Position numbers and translations under genes: made by a program
The notes under the pieces: model-generated
What the model was told of the DNA's origin: nothing
What the model saw: the letters and a program-made list of their open reading frames with translations, nothing else
Database searches by the model: none
Shown: positions 62,350 through 64,000 of the stretch, in pieces
Position numbering within the stretch: the stretch's first letter is position 1
How the letters are laid out: each line of letters opens with the position of its first letter
Assembly (NCBI RefSeq): GCF_014270105.1
Contig: NZ_JACNMF010000002.1
Span: 682,001 to 746,000, forward strand
Reading direction: 5' to 3'
From: Hyunsoonleella aquatilis
GTDB lineage: Bacteria > Bacteroidota > Bacteroidia > Flavobacteriales > Flavobacteriaceae
DNA: 64,000 nt

Positions 62350-64000
62350 TTAATCTACAAAGATCCATTGTTGTTTTTTCAATGAATCAATTGCTGCGAA
62401 TGAGGATTTAGTTGTATTTACAATTTCTTCAAATGGTATAATAGGCAAGCCCCCGGTTTTCTGACCCTTGATAAGTTCAAAAAACTGATTGTAATGGCCT
62501 TTATCTTGTTTAGAGGAAACATTGCTTTTTCCTTTAAAACCATAGGTTCTTAATTTGCGCCAATTGTCCATTACCATGGTGCGTTCCTGCGAATAGATTT
62601 CCACACGCTCTTTGGAATACGCTTTACTCCCGTTTGCAAAATAATTGATTACGGCATTGGATCCGTTTTCATATTTTAATAAGATACTGGCATTGTCCGT
62701 ATTCTCCTCGGGAGTTACACCCATGGCATTCATACAAACAGCCTTTACCTTGCTTCCGGTAAAATAAGTGCATAGGTCAATATAGTGACATGCTTCGCCA
62801 ATTATACGTCCTCCTCCAACTTCCATATCGTGAACCCAAACATCACTTGGAATAAAACCGGCATTCATCGTTGCCAAAATGTTAATGGGCGAGCGATCCT
62901 TTCCTAATAAGCGCTTCATTTTTTTTGCCAAAGGCGCAAACCTTCGGTTAAATCCAACTGAAATATTTAAGTCATTCGCATTGTAGGCTTTTATAATTTC
63001 GTCCAAATCAGCCCGGTTCAATGCAAGCGGTTTTTCAACGAAAACACTCTTATTAGATTTTATTGCCTCCAACACCATTGGTGCATGCATATTATGCTTT
63101 GTGGTAATGAACACTAAATCTACCTCATGGTCTTCAAGAATTTCCTTATAATTGGAAGTTGAATTGGCAATGTCGTGCCGTTTGGCCATGATTGTGGAAG
63201 ACAACCCGCCAGAACTGGCGATGTATTTTATATCGGCATTTAGTTTTTTTAAGTTTGGCAAAATAGTAGAACTTGTAAAGTTGCCCGAACCAATAATACC
63301 AATAACTCCATTTTTACCCTGAAACGATTTTTCCTTTATTACAACAGTTGATTGGGGTTTATCGGTACTGGTATATTCAATAATTGAAGCAATGGATTTG
63401 GAGTTTTTCATATCTCCATAAATCTGCTTATAATCGTTTAAAGCAACGCGCTCTGTAATTAGAGGCTTTACATCGAGATTTCCTTTTGAAATTGCGTTTA
63501 AGATGGCTTCAAAATTGCGTTTTTCCGTCCATCTCACATAGCCTATGGGGTAATCATGCCCTTTGGTTTCATAGGCATCATCATATCTGCCCGCCCCATA
63601 AGAACAGGATACTTGGAACGAAATCTCTTTTTCATAAAAATCAGCCCTGCTGATGTCCAGTCCAATAACGCCTACCAAAATAATCCGACCACGCTTTCTG
63701 CACATGTTTGCAGATTGGGAGATGATTTCATTGCTTTTATTTGAGGCAGTAATAATAACACCGTCTGCACCAACGCCATTTGTAAAGGATTCGACAAACT
63801 TGACTTGATCGGTACCTTCTCCGGGGTTGATGGCAGTAATGCCTTTGGTTTTGGCGATTTTTATTTTTGCAGGATCAAAATCAAATCCTATAACGTTACA
63901 CCCATTAGCAAGAAGCAATTCAGCCGTAACCAAACCAATAAGCCCAAGCCCTACCACCACAATAGTCTCTCCAAAAGTGGGGTTGAGCAACCTGATGCCC
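62350..64000 (-). CDS. Bi-domain oxidoreductase (zinc alcohol dehydrogenase + Gfo/Idh/MocA), 5'-truncated
   Basis: The frame is open to the right edge, so the ADH N-terminal (GroES-like, zinc-binding) part is missing. Present: an ADH nucleotide-binding domain (TIVVVGLGLIGLVTAELLLANGCNVIGFDFD), then from about residue 225 of the visible part a Gfo/Idh/MocA domain (GVIGIIGSGNFTSSTILPNLK, VFVEKPLALNRADLDEI, GGGRIIGEACHYIDLCTYFTGS). The fusion recurs in capsule and O-antigen loci and likely modifies a nucleotide sugar. It is followed by the polymerase gene after 10 nt. Confidence 0.9.
   Translation of the reverse strand, partial: GIRLLNPTFGETIVVVGLGLIGLVTAELLLANGCNVIGFDFDPAKIKIAKTKGITAINPGEGTDQVKFVESFTNGVGADGVIITASNKSNEIISQSANMCRKRGRIILVGVIGLDISRADFYEKEISFQVSCSYGAGRYDDAYETKGHDYPIGYVRWTEKRNFEAILNAISKGNLDVKPLITERVALNDYKQIYGDMKNSKSIASIIEYTSTDKPQSTVVIKEKSFQGKNGVIGIIGSGNFTSSTILPNLKKLNADIKYIASSGGLSSTIMAKRHDIANSTSNYKEILEDHEVDLVFITTKHNMHAPMVLEAIKSNKSVFVEKPLALNRADLDEIIKAYNANDLNISVGFNRRFAPLAKKMKRLLGKDRSPINILATMNAGFIPSDVWVHDMEVGGGRIIGEACHYIDLCTYFTGSKVKAVCMNAMGVTPEENTDNASILLKYENGSNAVINYFANGSKAYSKERVEIYSQERTMVMDNWRKLRTYGFKGKSNVSSKQDKGHYNQFFELIKGQKTGGLPIIPFEEIVNTTKSSFAAIDSLKKQQWIFVD

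Overview
The window looks like chromosome of a flavobacterium (Bacteroidota, Flavobacteriaceae). The base composition is AT-rich. Several genes are hallmarks of the group: gldH, sprE/porW, a RicT/PSP1 gene next to gldH, many lipoproteins, and families such as DUF4292, DUF5687, DUF6427 and DUF6341. The F-type ATPase operon has no atpD or atpC. Several starts are preceded by Bacteroidota-type promoter elements (TTG about 19-23 nt upstream of TAnnTTTG) rather than by strong Shine-Dalgarno sequences. No rRNA, tRNA, CRISPR array, prophage or classical IS transposase was seen.

Layout. 1-7.4 kb (+): end of a CBS-domain membrane protein, a hypothetical, an alkyltransferase (ogt), a serine hydrolase, an S41 peptidase lipoprotein, a PolB-like exonuclease and a fused two-ATPase ABC protein. 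7.4-7.8 kb: an apparent 40-codon minus-strand gene with its own terminator. 7.8-15.2 kb: acetoacetyl-CoA synthetase (+), then PBP1A, gldH, ricT and trhO (-). 15.2-19.6 kb: a 612-bp intergenic region with a dispersed repeat and an orphan terminator, then recA, a lipoprotein, and an ECF sigma factor overlapping an outer-membrane-type protein (+). 19.6-21.1 kb (-): a two-gene module of a lipoprotein with a bacteriocin-like glycine zipper and a two-helix membrane protein. 21.1-25.9 kb: plsC, trpS, dprA, an HU-like/SPOR fusion, a thioesterase and a small lipoprotein. 26-33.6 kb (-): a cell-envelope operon (flippase, dut, sugar nucleotidyltransferase, TPR protein, DUF4292, EnvC-like) interrupted by a GIY-YIG nuclease gene bounded by inverted palindromic repeats. 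33.7-42.4 kb (-): sprE, bactofilin, atpI-like, atpB-E-F-H-A-G. 42.7-46.3 kb (-): a hypothetical membrane protein and a PadR-linked ABC exporter. 46.4-53.9 kb: ferredoxin reductase, GT9, DUF4254, upp, DUF6427, DUF6341, purD and a CapK-like adenylating enzyme. 53.9-64 kb (-): a polysaccharide cluster with two initiating phosphoglycosyltransferase-type enzymes, UXS, glycosyltransferases, a heparinase-like protein, an O-antigen ligase/polymerase and a bi-domain oxidoreductase cut by the window edge.

The most interesting signal is the GIY-YIG gene at 30796-31116. It sits between two inward-facing copies of a 23-bp palindromic motif (20/23 identical by eye). At least five further copies of the motif are scattered through the window, several directly after stop codons. 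This resembles a REP/RAYT arrangement, but with a GIY-YIG nuclease in place of a Y1 transposase. The second candidate is the glycine-zipper lipoprotein with its small membrane partner. Hairpins in the atp operon fall where subunit stoichiometry should drop (after atpE, after atpA) and at the operon end.
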